Source: Negadavirga shengliensis (lineage in GTDB: Bacteria; Bacteroidota; Bacteroidia; Cytophagales; Cyclobacteriaceae). From it: 64,000 nucleotides of DNA. How positions within the stretch are numbered: position 1 is the stretch's first letter; each line of letters starts with the position of its first letter. The position numbers and the translations under genes are program-made. The stretch lies in the NCBI RefSeq assembly GCF_042652345.1, contig NZ_JBHSJJ010000005.1, forward strand, positions 361,362-425,361. Direction: 5' to 3'. Under the pieces are notes generated by a model. That model had not been told where the DNA came from and did not search any database. It saw only the letters and a list, made by a program, of their open reading frames with translations. Shown one piece after another: positions 36,294-44,822 of the stretch.

Positions 36294-37400
36294 CTATCCA
36301 TCCCCCGATGATAAGGTGTGTTCCGGCAAGGGGATTCCGGTTTCCCGGGAGATGATTTCAAGGCTTTTGATGACCTCCCCATTGAGAGGGATTCCGTTTT
36401 TTATCCGTTTTGCGTAGGCCAATCTTTCGGGGTCTCCGGGAATCATGACCTTTTCTGCTCCGGGAAGTGGGGGCGTTGCTCTCATGGTTTTGATCCAGTC
36501 ATCCATATTGCGTTTGAATTCATCCACCTCAATAAATCCATCAATGTCCCAGGCACCGAAGAAATGGCCTATCCCTTTTCCCACCTTGCGCTCAGGCGGG
36601 GCCACGTGGATAGCAAAAGGAGTGGCAAACGGCCCCCAGTTTGCCCCGCTCAAGACAGCCGTGAGTACGTCTACCATAGTGGCCAAACAGAAGCCTTTAT
36701 GCCCGCTACCCTCTTTGGTGCCCCCCAGTGGCAAGAGTGCACCGCCCTCCATCATGGCATCCGGAACCGTAGTAGCGCGACCTTCTTTGTCGATGCACCA
36801 GCCCAAAGGAACTTTTTCTCCTTTTCTCTTGGCTATTTCCACTTTCCCATAAGCGACCGTACTGCTCGCAAAATCCACCACCACAGGGGGTTCCTTTTCT
36901 GTGGGGAATGCCATCGCAATAGGATTGGTTCCCAACATCTTTTCCTTTCCGTTGAAAGGCGCTACACCTTTAGAGGAGTTGGTCATGGACAGCCCTATCA
37001 TGTTTTTTGGCAACGCCATGATTGGATAGTATCCGGCAGCACCGTAGTGATTCGTATTGCGGACGGCCACCCATCCGGATCCATGTTTTCCTGCCTTATC
37101 CATGGCCATTTCCATGCATTTTGGGCCAATGACCAGCCCCAAACCATTATCCCCGTCCACGGTGGAAACAGAGGTTTTTTCCCGGACAACCCTCATTTTC
37201 GGTTTTGGGTTGATCTTCCCGGCTTTTAGCAAGTCATAGTAGGTTTTCAGTCTTGCCACACCATGGGAATCTATGCCATGTTCGTCACTATATGCCAGGA
37301 CATCTGTCGCGAGTAAGCTGTCCTCATGGGGTAGATCGAAAGAAAGAAATATTTCGGTCATGAAATCCCGAAGGTGTTGGGGTTTAAATAGGTTATCCAT
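36294..37400 (-). CDS. Ldh-family (malate/L-lactate/ureidoglycolate-type) dehydrogenase
   Basis: The 368-residue protein belongs to the NAD(P)-dependent malate/L-lactate dehydrogenase family, which is unrelated to the classical Rossmann lactate dehydrogenases. Signature segments are SDEHGIDSHGVARL, with the catalytic histidine, RNTNHYGAAGYY, TNSSKGVAPFNGKEKMLGTNP and GSGHKGFCLATMVDVL. The substrate in this family is an alpha-hydroxy acid. It lies downstream of a DUF1080 gene on the same strand but beyond a terminator, so it is probably transcribed separately. Confidence 0.92.
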   Translation of the reverse strand: MDNLFKPQHLRDFMTEIFLSFDLPHEDSLLATDVLAYSDEHGIDSHGVARLKTYYDLLKAGKINPKPKMRVVREKTSVSTVDGDNGLGLVIGPKCMEMAMDKAGKHGSGWVAVRNTNHYGAAGYYPIMALPKNMIGLSMTNSSKGVAPFNGKEKMLGTNPIAMAFPTEKEPPVVVDFASSTVAYGKVEIAKRKGEKVPLGWCIDKEGRATTVPDAMMEGGALLPLGGTKEGSGHKGFCLATMVDVLTAVLSGANWGPFATPFAIHVAPPERKVGKGIGHFFGAWDIDGFIEVDEFKRNMDDWIKTMRATPPLPGAEKVMIPGDPERLAYAKRIKNGIPLNGEVIKSLEIISRETGIPLPEHTLSSGDG

Positions 37401-37443
37401 GGTTTTATCTTAATAGATCATTGAAGAGGGACTGAATGGGAAC

Positions 37444-37474
37444 AAAAAATCCAGCCTTGAAAAAGGGGCTGGAT
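37444..37474 (-). terminator. terminator of the DUF1080 gene
   Basis: On the minus strand ATCCAGCC and GGCTGGAT form a perfect 8-bp stem followed by six T residues, 35 bases after the stop. Confidence 0.85.
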
Positions 37475-37508
37475 AGAATATGGTTTGACACTGCAGTTTC
37501 AAACAGGA

Positions 37509-38144
37509 TTATTTCAATGGTTTGATCCTGATGTCTTTATAATAAATGACACTTTTTGGATCATGTGCCTGTAGGGCGATGGTTCCACTACTGAGTTTTT
37601 TGGGGCTGTCTCCAGCAGGTGATTCCCTGTCTTTTGATTCTACATATTCGTTGATCACTTTGCCGTTGACTTTTACAGTGATCTTATCGCCCTTTACGAT
37701 GATGTGTTTGGTATACCATTCATTGTCTTCTACAAAAGTTTCCTTGACATCCTTAAAACTGTATACGCTGCCGGTTTTTCTCCAGTCGCCATGCGTCTGG
37801 TTTACCTGTATTTCGTAACCTTTTTCGGGCCATCCTCCTTCTTGATATGCCGTGTGGACGAATATGCCTGAATTGGCATTGGGTTCCGTTTTGATTTGGG
37901 CCATCAATTCAAAATTTTTGAAATCATGATCCCCAACAGGACCTACATAGAAGAGATGGGCTCTGGGGCCATCTACCTTGATCACGCCGTCTTCGATAGA
38001 GAAGGAGTCCGGGTTTTCGCTGGCTTTCCATCCTTCGAAGGTTTTGCCATCAAATATCGTGACCCAGCCTTTTTTGTCAGCTTTTTGACCAAATGCAGTG
38101 AAGGAGAGAACAGCGGAAAGTAGTACTAAAACAAATTGTTTCAT
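37509..38144 (-). CDS. DUF1080 (3-keto-disaccharide hydrolase-type) secreted protein
   Basis: The 211-residue protein has signal peptide MKQFVLVLLSAVLSFTAFGQ and a concanavalin-like DUF1080 domain opening with WVTIFDGKTFEGWKASE and containing SGIFVHTAYQEGGWPEKGYE and QVNQTHGDWRKTGSVY. The family has members named 3-keto-disaccharide hydrolases, and its members are secreted or periplasmic. Together with the nearby ThuA-like protein and TIM-barrel epimerases, a role in cleaving oxidised glycosides is plausible. Confidence 0.88.
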   Translation of the reverse strand: MKQFVLVLLSAVLSFTAFGQKADKKGWVTIFDGKTFEGWKASENPDSFSIEDGVIKVDGPRAHLFYVGPVGDHDFKNFELMAQIKTEPNANSGIFVHTAYQEGGWPEKGYEIQVNQTHGDWRKTGSVYSFKDVKETFVEDNEWYTKHIIVKGDKITVKVNGKVINEYVESKDRESPAGDSPKKLSSGTIALQAHDPKSVIYYKDIRIKPLK

Positions 38145-38240
38145 TATAGTAGAATTGCGGTTTATAGTAATTTAGAAAAGCCAAAGTAGTATTTTAATGC
38201 AGATAATTCAAGAACTTTCATACGGATGAAACTATTAATC

Positions 38241-39320
38241 TTACAGCCCCTCAGCCTCATCATTGTAAATGAAGGTTTTGGGGTTGCCTTTTTTTCTTAT
38301 GTATCCTCTGTACATACCGGATGAATTAAATGGCATGCTGATGTTTCCCTTACTGTCAATGCAGATAACGCCGCCGCTTCCACCGAAATCAACCATTTGT
38401 TCCATAATGACATGATGTGCAGCTTCCTTCAGGGATTTGTTGGCATATTTAATTTGAGATGCGATTTCATGGGCTACCACGTTCCGGATGAAGTACTCTC
38501 CGTGACCGGTAGCAGAAACAGCGCAGGTACGGTTATCAGCATAGGTGCCTGCGCCGATAATGGGTACATCTCCAACCCTGCCATAGCGCTTGTTGGTCAT
38601 GCCCCCGGTACTGGTGGCAGCTGCCACATTGCCCTGCTTGTCCAGGGCCACGGCACCTACAGTGCCAAATTTTTGGTCTTTGAAAAAAGGATCCTCCTCC
38701 AATTCCGATAGATGGGAGTGGTCCAGCTGCTGTCTTTCTGTATCTATGATCCTTTGGAGTTGCTGATATCGTTTTTCTTCAAAAAAATAGGAGGGATCAA
38801 CAATCTCAAGGTGGCGCTCGGCTGCAAATTTTTCCGCACCTTTTCCGGCCATTAAGACATGAGGAGAGTTATCCATGACCTCGAAAGCAGCCTTAATGGG
38901 GTTTTTAACGGTTGTGATGCCGGCTACGGCCCCTGCATTTCTGTATTCCCCTTCCATAATCGCCGCATCCATTTCGTTTTTTCCCTCATTGGTAAACACG
39001 GACCCTTTGCCTGCATTGAAAAGGGGACTGTCTTCCATCACCATTACCGCTGCTATCACCGCTTCCACTGCGCTTCCCCCATTATCCAGGATAGCATAGC
39101 CGGTTTCCAGTGCCTCCTTCAGGACTTCTCTATAAGCTTGCTCCATATCTTCGCTCATGTTTTTTCTGGTGATGGTACCGGCTCCTCCGTGGATTACCAG
39201 GGCAGGCCGGCCCTGCTCAAGAGGCGGCCCAAAAGCCTTTTTTTGGAAAGACAAAGCAAATGATGTGAATTCGATTGGCAACAATATGGAGAATAATAGT
39301 ATGAATTTTAGTAAATTCAT
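38241..39320 (-). CDS. secreted isoaspartyl peptidase/L-asparaginase
   Basis: Plant-type asparaginases hydrolyse beta-aspartyl peptides and L-asparagine after autocleavage. The 359-residue precursor has an N-terminal signal (about residues 1-24), then PALVIHGGAGT and the autocleavage site FGTVGAVALDKQGNVAAATS, where Thr220 becomes the new N-terminal nucleophile. GGMTNKRYGRVGDVPIIGAGTYAD supplies substrate-binding residues. All hallmark features are intact. A periplasmic location is expected. It is isolated from its neighbours by more than 90 bases on each side. Confidence 0.93.
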   Translation of the reverse strand: MNLLKFILLFSILLPIEFTSFALSFQKKAFGPPLEQGRPALVIHGGAGTITRKNMSEDMEQAYREVLKEALETGYAILDNGGSAVEAVIAAVMVMEDSPLFNAGKGSVFTNEGKNEMDAAIMEGEYRNAGAVAGITTVKNPIKAAFEVMDNSPHVLMAGKGAEKFAAERHLEIVDPSYFFEEKRYQQLQRIIDTERQQLDHSHLSELEEDPFFKDQKFGTVGAVALDKQGNVAAATSTGGMTNKRYGRVGDVPIIGAGTYADNRTCAVSATGHGEYFIRNVVAHEIASQIKYANKSLKEAAHHVIMEQMVDFGGSGGVICIDSKGNISMPFNSSGMYRGYIRKKGNPKTFIYNDEAEGL

Positions 39321-39512
39321 GAAATTTAAATTTTTTATTTACAGATTTTATAGCAAAACTTAAAATATATAATAGGTTAAGTTCCTTAGCGTTAAATTAA
39401 CATAAAAAATTAAAAAAATTAGATTTTTGATTTTAAAAAGCTAAACGTATTTTAGGGAAATTTTTGAGGCCTGCCCCTTGAAAAAGAAACAGATTTATAA
39501 ATATAATAGTAT

Positions 39513-39896
39513 ATGAGCCAGGAAGGAAAAACCAGTTATAGCCAGGAGGAACTCAAGGAATTTGAGGAATTAATCAATGGAAAATTGTTTGTAGCCAGGG
39601 AGGAATTGGCCCAGCTGAAACAAACTTTGAGTAAAAAGAACGACAGTGGGACGGACAATACTGCTTCTACATCTAAGTTGCTCGAAGATGGGGCGGATAC
39701 ACTGGAAAGAGAAAACCTCAGCCAGTTGGCTGCCAGACAACAGAAGTTTATCATCAATTTGGAAAATGCCTTGCGCAGGATCAAAAACGGAACCTACGGC
39801 GTCTGTGTGGATACCGGAAAACTGATCAGTAAAGAACGACTGAGAGCTGTGCCCCATACCATGCACAGCATTGAAGCAAAATTGGCAAAAAAATAA
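39513..39896 (+). CDS. TraR/DksA-family protein lacking the zinc finger
   Basis: The 127-residue protein has the coiled-coil N-terminal half of DksA-like RNA polymerase regulators (about residues 10-85) and the C-terminal segment GTYGVCVDTGKLISKERLRA, ending PHTMHSIEAK. Of the four zinc cysteines only the first remains; the others read Thr, His and Glu. This reduced form is common in Bacteroidota, so it is probably functional. A candidate promoter TTTTTG-N18-TATTTTAG lies near 39424-39456. Its stop is three bases before the scpB TTG start, indicating an operon. Confidence 0.82.
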   Translation: MSQEGKTSYSQEELKEFEELINGKLFVAREELAQLKQTLSKKNDSGTDNTASTSKLLEDGADTLERENLSQLAARQQKFIINLENALRRIKNGTYGVCVDTGKLISKERLRAVPHTMHSIEAKLAKK

Positions 39897-39899
39897 GGA

Positions 39900-40460
39900 T
39901 TGGATTTTCTTCATAAACATATCGAGGCACTGGTGTTTTGTTCGTCTGATCCGCTGGGACTGGAAGATATGCAAAAATGCCTTACGGAAATGTTTGAATC
40001 GGAGGTGCCTATGGAACACCTTGAAGAAGCGGTGGTTTCATTGCAGGAAAAATACGGAGCTGATGAATTCGCTTTTGCTTTTGAAAAATCGGGTGGTGGC
40101 TACCAGTTTCTCACCAAGCCTGCTTACCAAAGCAGCATATCCATATTGCTCAAGCAACAATCCCAGAAAAGGCTGTCTACCGCGCAATTGGAGACTTTGT
40201 CCATCATCGCCTATCGTCAGCCGGTGACCAAATCTGAAGTGGAGCAGATCAGGGGGGTTAATTGCGATTATTCCGTGCAGAAGCTTTTGGAGAAAGAGCT
40301 TATTGTCATTAAAGGCAAATCAGAAAGCTTGGGAAGACCTATTCTGTATGGTACAAGCCTGAAATTCATGGATTATTTCGGCATCAATGATATCAGGGAT
40401 CTGCCTCAGCCCAAAGATTTCAAACCTGAAGAAAACGAAATTGGAGAAAATAAAGATTAG
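39900..40460 (+). CDS. scpB: segregation and condensation protein B
   Basis: ScpB is the winged-helix kleisin-associated subunit of the SMC-ScpAB complex, which compacts and segregates chromosomes. The 186-residue protein contains the diagnostic LSTAQLETLSIIAYRQPVTKSEVEQIRGVN and the second winged helix ending GRPILYGTS. The only start that keeps the first winged helix is TTG at 39900, three bases after the upstream stop, with AAGGA immediately ahead. Its acidic tail (about residues 165-186) is typical of Bacteroidota. Confidence 0.92.
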   Translation: MDFLHKHIEALVFCSSDPLGLEDMQKCLTEMFESEVPMEHLEEAVVSLQEKYGADEFAFAFEKSGGGYQFLTKPAYQSSISILLKQQSQKRLSTAQLETLSIIAYRQPVTKSEVEQIRGVNCDYSVQKLLEKELIVIKGKSESLGRPILYGTSLKFMDYFGINDIRDLPQPKDFKPEENEIGENKD

Positions 40461-40549
40461 ATTTCGTTTGAAACCTGGCATGATGACGGACCTCACACAT
40501 TGAGATGCCCCGATAGTTACCGGGAGGTGGGGGAAATACGCGAGGAGCT

Positions 40550-40595
40550 CCCGAATCAAGTTCCTCGAAACCAGTTCCCCGAATCAAGTTCGGGG
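40550..40595. repeat. REP-like direct and inverted repeats
   Basis: CCCGAATCAAGTTC occurs at 40550-40563 and again at 40578-40591. The second copy forms a 19-base hairpin (CCCCGAA-TCAAG-TTCGGGG, 40577-40595). The 308-base region 40461-40768 has no gene and is mostly made of such palindromic pieces plus the start-proximal leader of the RluB gene. Confidence 0.6.
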
Positions 40596-40601
40596 CAGGC
40601 T

Positions 40602-40648
40602 GGGACAGGCTATGTGGCCATTCAGAAACAATTTTAAACACATGAAAA
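40602..40648 (+). repeat. dispersed 48-bp repeat, copy A
   Basis: This stretch from GGGACA to CATGAAAA matches 58028-58075 at roughly four of every five positions with one gap, including TGGCC and AAACA-ATGAAAA. It appears to be a copy of a small dispersed element. Confidence 0.5.
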
Positions 40649-40768
40649 TCCATGGGGCTTTTTCCGTAATATTCCCTTACCTTTGCAAGTCTTTATAAAC
40701 ACCTATAAGTGTTTTGGGGTCAGTGGTTTATTTATTCATCCAATTACAGCAGAGATGCTGCAACAATT

Positions 40769-41812
40769 ATGAGAAATTTCGGAAAAAAGAACAGAAACAG
40801 CTTCTCCAAAGAGACCAGAGAGCACAATGGAGATAAGGTAAGGAGAGGCGGCACCTCCCGTTATCCTGACAGGTCCGACAGCAAACCAACTTCCAGAAGC
40901 ACCTCCCGGGGTAAAAGCAGCGGGAGAAACCCCCGCTTTGACGATCGCGCTGAAAAAAAAGGAGGGCCGCGTAAACGAGATGATTTTCCGGAACAGCGAA
41001 AATCCCGTTTTGCAGGGGATATGCCGGAGAAAAAGCCACAATATGATATAAAGGCTATACAAAAAGGAGCTCCGCAGGGTGACGAAATAAGGCTTAACAG
41101 ATACATAGCCAATGCAGGTGTCTGTTCAAGAAGGGAAGCTGATGCGCTGATCGGGAAAGGAGAAATATCAGTCAATGGCAAGGTAGTTACCGAACTTGGT
41201 CTGAAGGTGAAGCGAAGTGATAAGGTAGCTTATAGGGGGAGGTTTTTAAATCCTGAAAAGCCGGTCTACCTGTTACTCAATAAGCCAAAAGATTACATCA
41301 CCACTACGGATGACCCTTTTGAACGAAAGACGGTCATGAGACTGATAGAAAATGCCTGCGAAGAAAGGGTGTTTCCTGTAGGAAGGCTTGACCGGAATAC
41401 CACAGGCCTTTTATTGTTTACCAATGACGGTGAACTTTCCGATAAGCTCACCCATCCTTCCAATGAAATCAAAAAGATCTATCAGGTGACATTGGACAAG
41501 CCGCTCACTAAAAACGACCTTGAGCTTATTCTGGAAGGGGTGGAATTGGAGGACGGCAAAGCTGAAGTTGATGACTTACAGGTGTTGTCGAAAGACAAGA
41601 CCATCCTGGGCCTCGAGATTCATTCCGGTAAAAACAGGATTGTTCGAAGGATTTTTGCCCATTTTGGTTATGATGTGGTGGCCTTGGACCGGGTAATGTT
41701 TGCCGGATTGAGCAAGAAAGACATTCCGAGGGGGAAATACAGGTTTCTGTCTGAAAAAGAGGTCATCAACCTGAAATATATGAATAAGCATAAAAACAGA
41801 AAGCGGAATTAA
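40769..41812 (+). CDS. RluB/RsuA-type pseudouridine synthase with a basic disordered N-terminus
   Basis: From the ATG at 40769 the 347-residue protein has about 105 Arg/Lys/Ser/Gly-rich residues that look disordered, then an S4 RNA-binding domain (LNRYIANAGVCSRREADALI) and a pseudouridine synthase domain with catalytic aspartate in GRLDRNTTGLLLFTNDG. This architecture is that of RluB/RluE-type enzymes modifying 23S rRNA; the exact target uridine cannot be read from sequence. The frame continues upstream to 40709 without a better start. The terminator stem overlaps its stop codon. Confidence 0.9.
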   Translation: MRNFGKKNRNSFSKETREHNGDKVRRGGTSRYPDRSDSKPTSRSTSRGKSSGRNPRFDDRAEKKGGPRKRDDFPEQRKSRFAGDMPEKKPQYDIKAIQKGAPQGDEIRLNRYIANAGVCSRREADALIGKGEISVNGKVVTELGLKVKRSDKVAYRGRFLNPEKPVYLLLNKPKDYITTTDDPFERKTVMRLIENACEERVFPVGRLDRNTTGLLLFTNDGELSDKLTHPSNEIKKIYQVTLDKPLTKNDLELILEGVELEDGKAEVDDLQVLSKDKTILGLEIHSGKNRIVRRIFAHFGYDVVALDRVMFAGLSKKDIPRGKYRFLSEKEVINLKYMNKHKNRKRN

Positions 41813-41828
41813 AAAACCGCTTTTTTGT
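41800..41828 (+). terminator. terminator overlapping the stop of the RluB-type gene
   Basis: AAAGCGG and CCGCTTT form a 7-bp stem around a 10-base loop that contains the stop codon, followed by TTTTTTG. Confidence 0.85.
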
Positions 41829-41870
41829 TTTTAGCACGATATTTGGCTGACGTTTTACCTTACCCAACTC

Positions 41871-42161
41871 TTGTCCATTGTGAAAGCTATTTGGAAAGGT
41901 GTAATATTGGCCGAATCAGAAGAAACCAAGTGTTTGGAAAACAATCACTATTTCCCCCAAAATACCATCAAGAGGGAATTTTTTGAAATGTCCACCAATA
42001 CCTCTGAATGCCCTTGGAACGGTACCGTCCATTATTATCATATAAGGGTCGGTAAAAAATTGAACAGAGACGCAGCTTGGTTTTATCCCAGTCCTAAAAC
42101 ATTGGCCAGTGAGTTTAAAGATTATGTGGCTTTTTGGAAGGGGGTTAAAATTGAAAAGTGA
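41871..42161 (+). CDS. DUF427 domain protein
   Basis: The 96-residue protein fits the DUF427 fold, with VIWKGVILAES-like opening, ETKCLENNHYFP, the conserved CPWNGTVHYYHI core and TLASEFKDYVAFWKGVKIE. The function of DUF427 is not established. The start is TTG at 41871 or GTG at 41880; no strong ribosome-binding site favours either. It is followed after 21 bases by the disulfide reductase gene. Confidence 0.85.
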   Translation: MSIVKAIWKGVILAESEETKCLENNHYFPQNTIKREFFEMSTNTSECPWNGTVHYYHIRVGKKLNRDAAWFYPSPKTLASEFKDYVAFWKGVKIEK

Positions 42162-42182
42162 ATATTTTACAACACAGCACCT

Positions 42183-43562
42183 ATGAAACATTATGATGCC
42201 ATCATCATCGGGGCAGGACAGGCGGGCATGCCTTTGGCCAGAAGCATCAGTAAAAAAGGGTTAAAAGTAGCACTTATAGAGAAAAGGGCGATAGGCGGTA
42301 CTTGTATCAATGACGGTTGCTCGCCCACAAAAACCATGGTAGCCTCTGCAAGAGTAGCCCATTTGGTTAGCCGGGCTTCTGACTTTGGCGTTTACGTGGA
42401 TGGATACCGGGTTGACCAAAAGAAAGTAAAATCACGAAAAAACCATATTGTGGAACTTTTTAGGGGTGGGGCGGAAAAGGCCCTCGAAAAAGCGGAAAAT
42501 GTGGACATTATCATGGGCCAGGCGGTACTTAAAGATAAGCGTACCGTGGAGGTTCAGAGGGAAACAGGCGAAGTTTTTGAACTCAAAGCGGATAAAATTT
42601 TCATCGATACAGGATCCGAACCGGATATTCCGGAAGTGGATGGTTTGGAGAGTGTCCCGTATTTGGACAGCACGAGTATCATGGAATTGGAGGAAACCCC
42701 CGAGCACCTTATCATTTTGGGAGGAGGATATATAGGACTGGAATTCGGACAAATGTTCCGCCGTTTTGGCAGCAATGTGACCATAATGGACGTGGCGCCA
42801 AGATTGGTGCCCAAAGAAGATAAGGATGTGTGTGAGGAGATTGCGCGTATTTTTAATGAGGAAAATATAGCAACCGTTTTTGATGTAAAGGTCACCCGAG
42901 TGGCTTATTCCCAAGAGGAAATAACGCTTTTTTATGAAGGGGATAGTGGCGCTGCAGAAATAAAGGGAAGCCATTTACTGATTTCCACCGGCAGAAAGCC
43001 TTCAACCGCATCCTTGGGCTTGGAAGAGACAGGAGTAAAGCTTACTGACAGAGGACATATTTGGATAGATGGCTCTTACCAAACATCAGTGGATGGGATA
43101 TATGCCCTAGGGGATGTGGCAGGTTCACCACCCTTTACCCATATGGCCTATCACGATGCACATTTGGTCTTTCAGCAAATCTATGAAGGGGTTAACCTGG
43201 ATCCAAACGGGAGAGTAGTCCCTTATTGTGTGTTTATCGATCCCCAACTGGCCAGAATAGGGCTGAATGAGCAGCAGGCCAAAGAAAAAGGGATGGATTA
43301 TAAAATCGGGAAGTTCTTGATGAGGCATGCCGGCAGGGCATTGGAGGTAGATGAAACAAATGGTTTTTTTAAAGTATTGGTAGATCCCGGCAGCAAGAAA
43401 ATCCTTGGAGCTACGGTACTCAGCATAGATGGGGGAGAAGTCATGGCCGTTCTCCAAATGGCGATGGTGGGAGGGGTTACCTACGACAAGATAAGTAATT
43501 TACCTATTGCCCATCCCACGCTCGCAGAAAGCCTCAACAACCTCATGGGGCAGATAAAATGA
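42183..43562 (+). CDS. FAD-dependent pyridine nucleotide-disulfide reductase, MerA-like
   Basis: The 459-residue protein has the FAD-binding GAGQAGMPLA motif, the redox-active pair Cys41/Cys46 (GGTCINDGCSPTK), an NAD(P) motif GGGYIGLEFG and the C-terminal interface with catalytic His (PIAHPTLAESLNNLM). It is close to dihydrolipoamide dehydrogenase and mercuric reductase, but lacks the N-terminal heavy-metal domain and the C-terminal vicinal cysteine pair of MerA. A mercuric function is therefore unlikely. No lipoate partner genes are nearby, so the substrate is undetermined. Confidence 0.88.
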   Translation: MKHYDAIIIGAGQAGMPLARSISKKGLKVALIEKRAIGGTCINDGCSPTKTMVASARVAHLVSRASDFGVYVDGYRVDQKKVKSRKNHIVELFRGGAEKALEKAENVDIIMGQAVLKDKRTVEVQRETGEVFELKADKIFIDTGSEPDIPEVDGLESVPYLDSTSIMELEETPEHLIILGGGYIGLEFGQMFRRFGSNVTIMDVAPRLVPKEDKDVCEEIARIFNEENIATVFDVKVTRVAYSQEEITLFYEGDSGAAEIKGSHLLISTGRKPSTASLGLEETGVKLTDRGHIWIDGSYQTSVDGIYALGDVAGSPPFTHMAYHDAHLVFQQIYEGVNLDPNGRVVPYCVFIDPQLARIGLNEQQAKEKGMDYKIGKFLMRHAGRALEVDETNGFFKVLVDPGSKKILGATVLSIDGGEVMAVLQMAMVGGVTYDKISNLPIAHPTLAESLNNLMGQIK

Positions 43563-44054
43563 AACCACACAACTGTGTTACTTTTATCATCGGATTGTTT
43601 AAAAACCCCGAGAGCGATCCATCGTAGGCAATTGGAATTTTCGGTTGATACTACCATTCAATCACCATTGATCCAATCTATAAATTCGGGGAGAGTAGGC
43701 TGGTTAATGTTTTTTTAAGGTGTTAAAGAACCTTTATTGTGTTTTTTATATTCAAATTTTTGCTTTACTAACGCAGGTATTTTCAGATCATATTAAAAAT
43801 CACCCCAATGGGTGATGTGATCCAAAAGTAAAATATTCAATTTTATACCCGTGGGAGAGGCATATTTTTCTCTGTCGGCCGGCCTCAACAATGCATGTTT
43901 CCTTCAATTTGGCCTGTGGGCCGATATAGGTTTTGTGTGCTCATGGTAGTCTCAAGTGGTAAAAAACAAAGGATTACATGAGCGATGGGTACCCATATGT
44001 TGTGGGGGAATCAATTCTATCTTTTATTAAAAACAACTTAAAAACTTAATAATT
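43563..44054. other. 492-base intergenic region
   Basis: No gene or RNA was recognised. The only structure seen is a short perfect hairpin, ATCACCC-CAAT-GGGTGAT at 43799-43816, without a T-run. It may hold the promoter for the downstream lipoprotein gene. Confidence 0.4.
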
Positions 44055-44678
44055 ATGAAATACTTTAATTTCAGTCGTGTAATATATGTGTTTACTGCAG
44101 TTCTTTTCTTTACGGCATCGTTTAGTGGCTGCATGAATGAAACATTGGAAGGTCCTGGTCTTGAAGACCAGGAGGCAGCCGTCTCCGACGATTTCCATGA
44201 GATGGGGGGAGAGTATCTAAGGATCAGTCCTGCCGAACAAAACAAAATCTTAGCCGGAATCCGGGGTGCCACCGCAAAATACCACCGCCTCGAAGTAGCC
44301 GAGGCTTCCGGATATGATTTGGATACGCATTGTGTGGAAGTTCCCGGCTTAGGGGGGATGGGACATCACGCGGTCAATTTCGTCCTGATCGATGGAGAGG
44401 TGAATCCCTTAATGCCTGAGGTATTGGTATATGAACCTTCAAAAAACGGGAAGTACCAACTCGTGGCTGTTGAATACCTGGTGGATGCCGGGGCTTGGCA
44501 TGGGGAGGATGAGGACCGGGAGCCGCCAATGATTGGCGGTGTTCCTTTTGATGACCACCGCAACTTTCTGGAAAAAGGAGGGCCTCCTTTTCCCCACTAC
44601 CAATTGCATATCTGGGTTTGGAAAAATAACCCAAACGGTCTGTATGCACCCTTTAACCCCAATGTGAAATGCCCATAA
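44055..44678 (+). CDS. conserved hypothetical lipoprotein
   Basis: The 207-residue protein has lipobox TASFSGC near residue 25. The mature part contains the pattern YHRLEVAEASGYDLDTHCVE, GGMGHHAVNF, MPEVLVYEPSKNGKYQLVAVEY and PHYQLHIWVWKNNPNGLYAPFNP. This set of conserved His, Cys and Glu residues occurs in a widespread family of unknown function in several phyla, and the histidines suggest a metal site. No known domain name can be given with confidence. Confidence 0.75.
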   Translation: MKYFNFSRVIYVFTAVLFFTASFSGCMNETLEGPGLEDQEAAVSDDFHEMGGEYLRISPAEQNKILAGIRGATAKYHRLEVAEASGYDLDTHCVEVPGLGGMGHHAVNFVLIDGEVNPLMPEVLVYEPSKNGKYQLVAVEYLVDAGAWHGEDEDREPPMIGGVPFDDHRNFLEKGGPPFPHYQLHIWVWKNNPNGLYAPFNPNVKCP

Positions 44679-44742
44679 ACGATGGCTTTTTGTAGGGCAA
44701 GAAATCAACCGCCTCTAGAACTGAGCTGATCTACCATAGGGG

Positions 44743-44788
44743 GGGGATTGAACCCTGAAATTGTTTCAAGGTTCGGTCCCCTGTTTTT
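44743..44788. terminator. terminator between the lipoprotein and DUF4252 genes
   Basis: A long imperfect stem pairs GGGGATTGAACCCTGAAA with TTTCAAGGTTCGGTCCCC (44743-44781) with two wobbles and one mismatch around a TTG loop, then TTTTT at 44784-44788. It separates convergent genes. Confidence 0.75.
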
Positions 44789-44822
44789 AACTGAAATAGT
44801 TTGTGAGTAGCATAGGGATTTC

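Noticed and set aside
42183..43562. Mercury resistance reductase
   Set aside because: The C-terminal cysteine pair and the heavy-metal domain are missing, and no mer genes are nearby.
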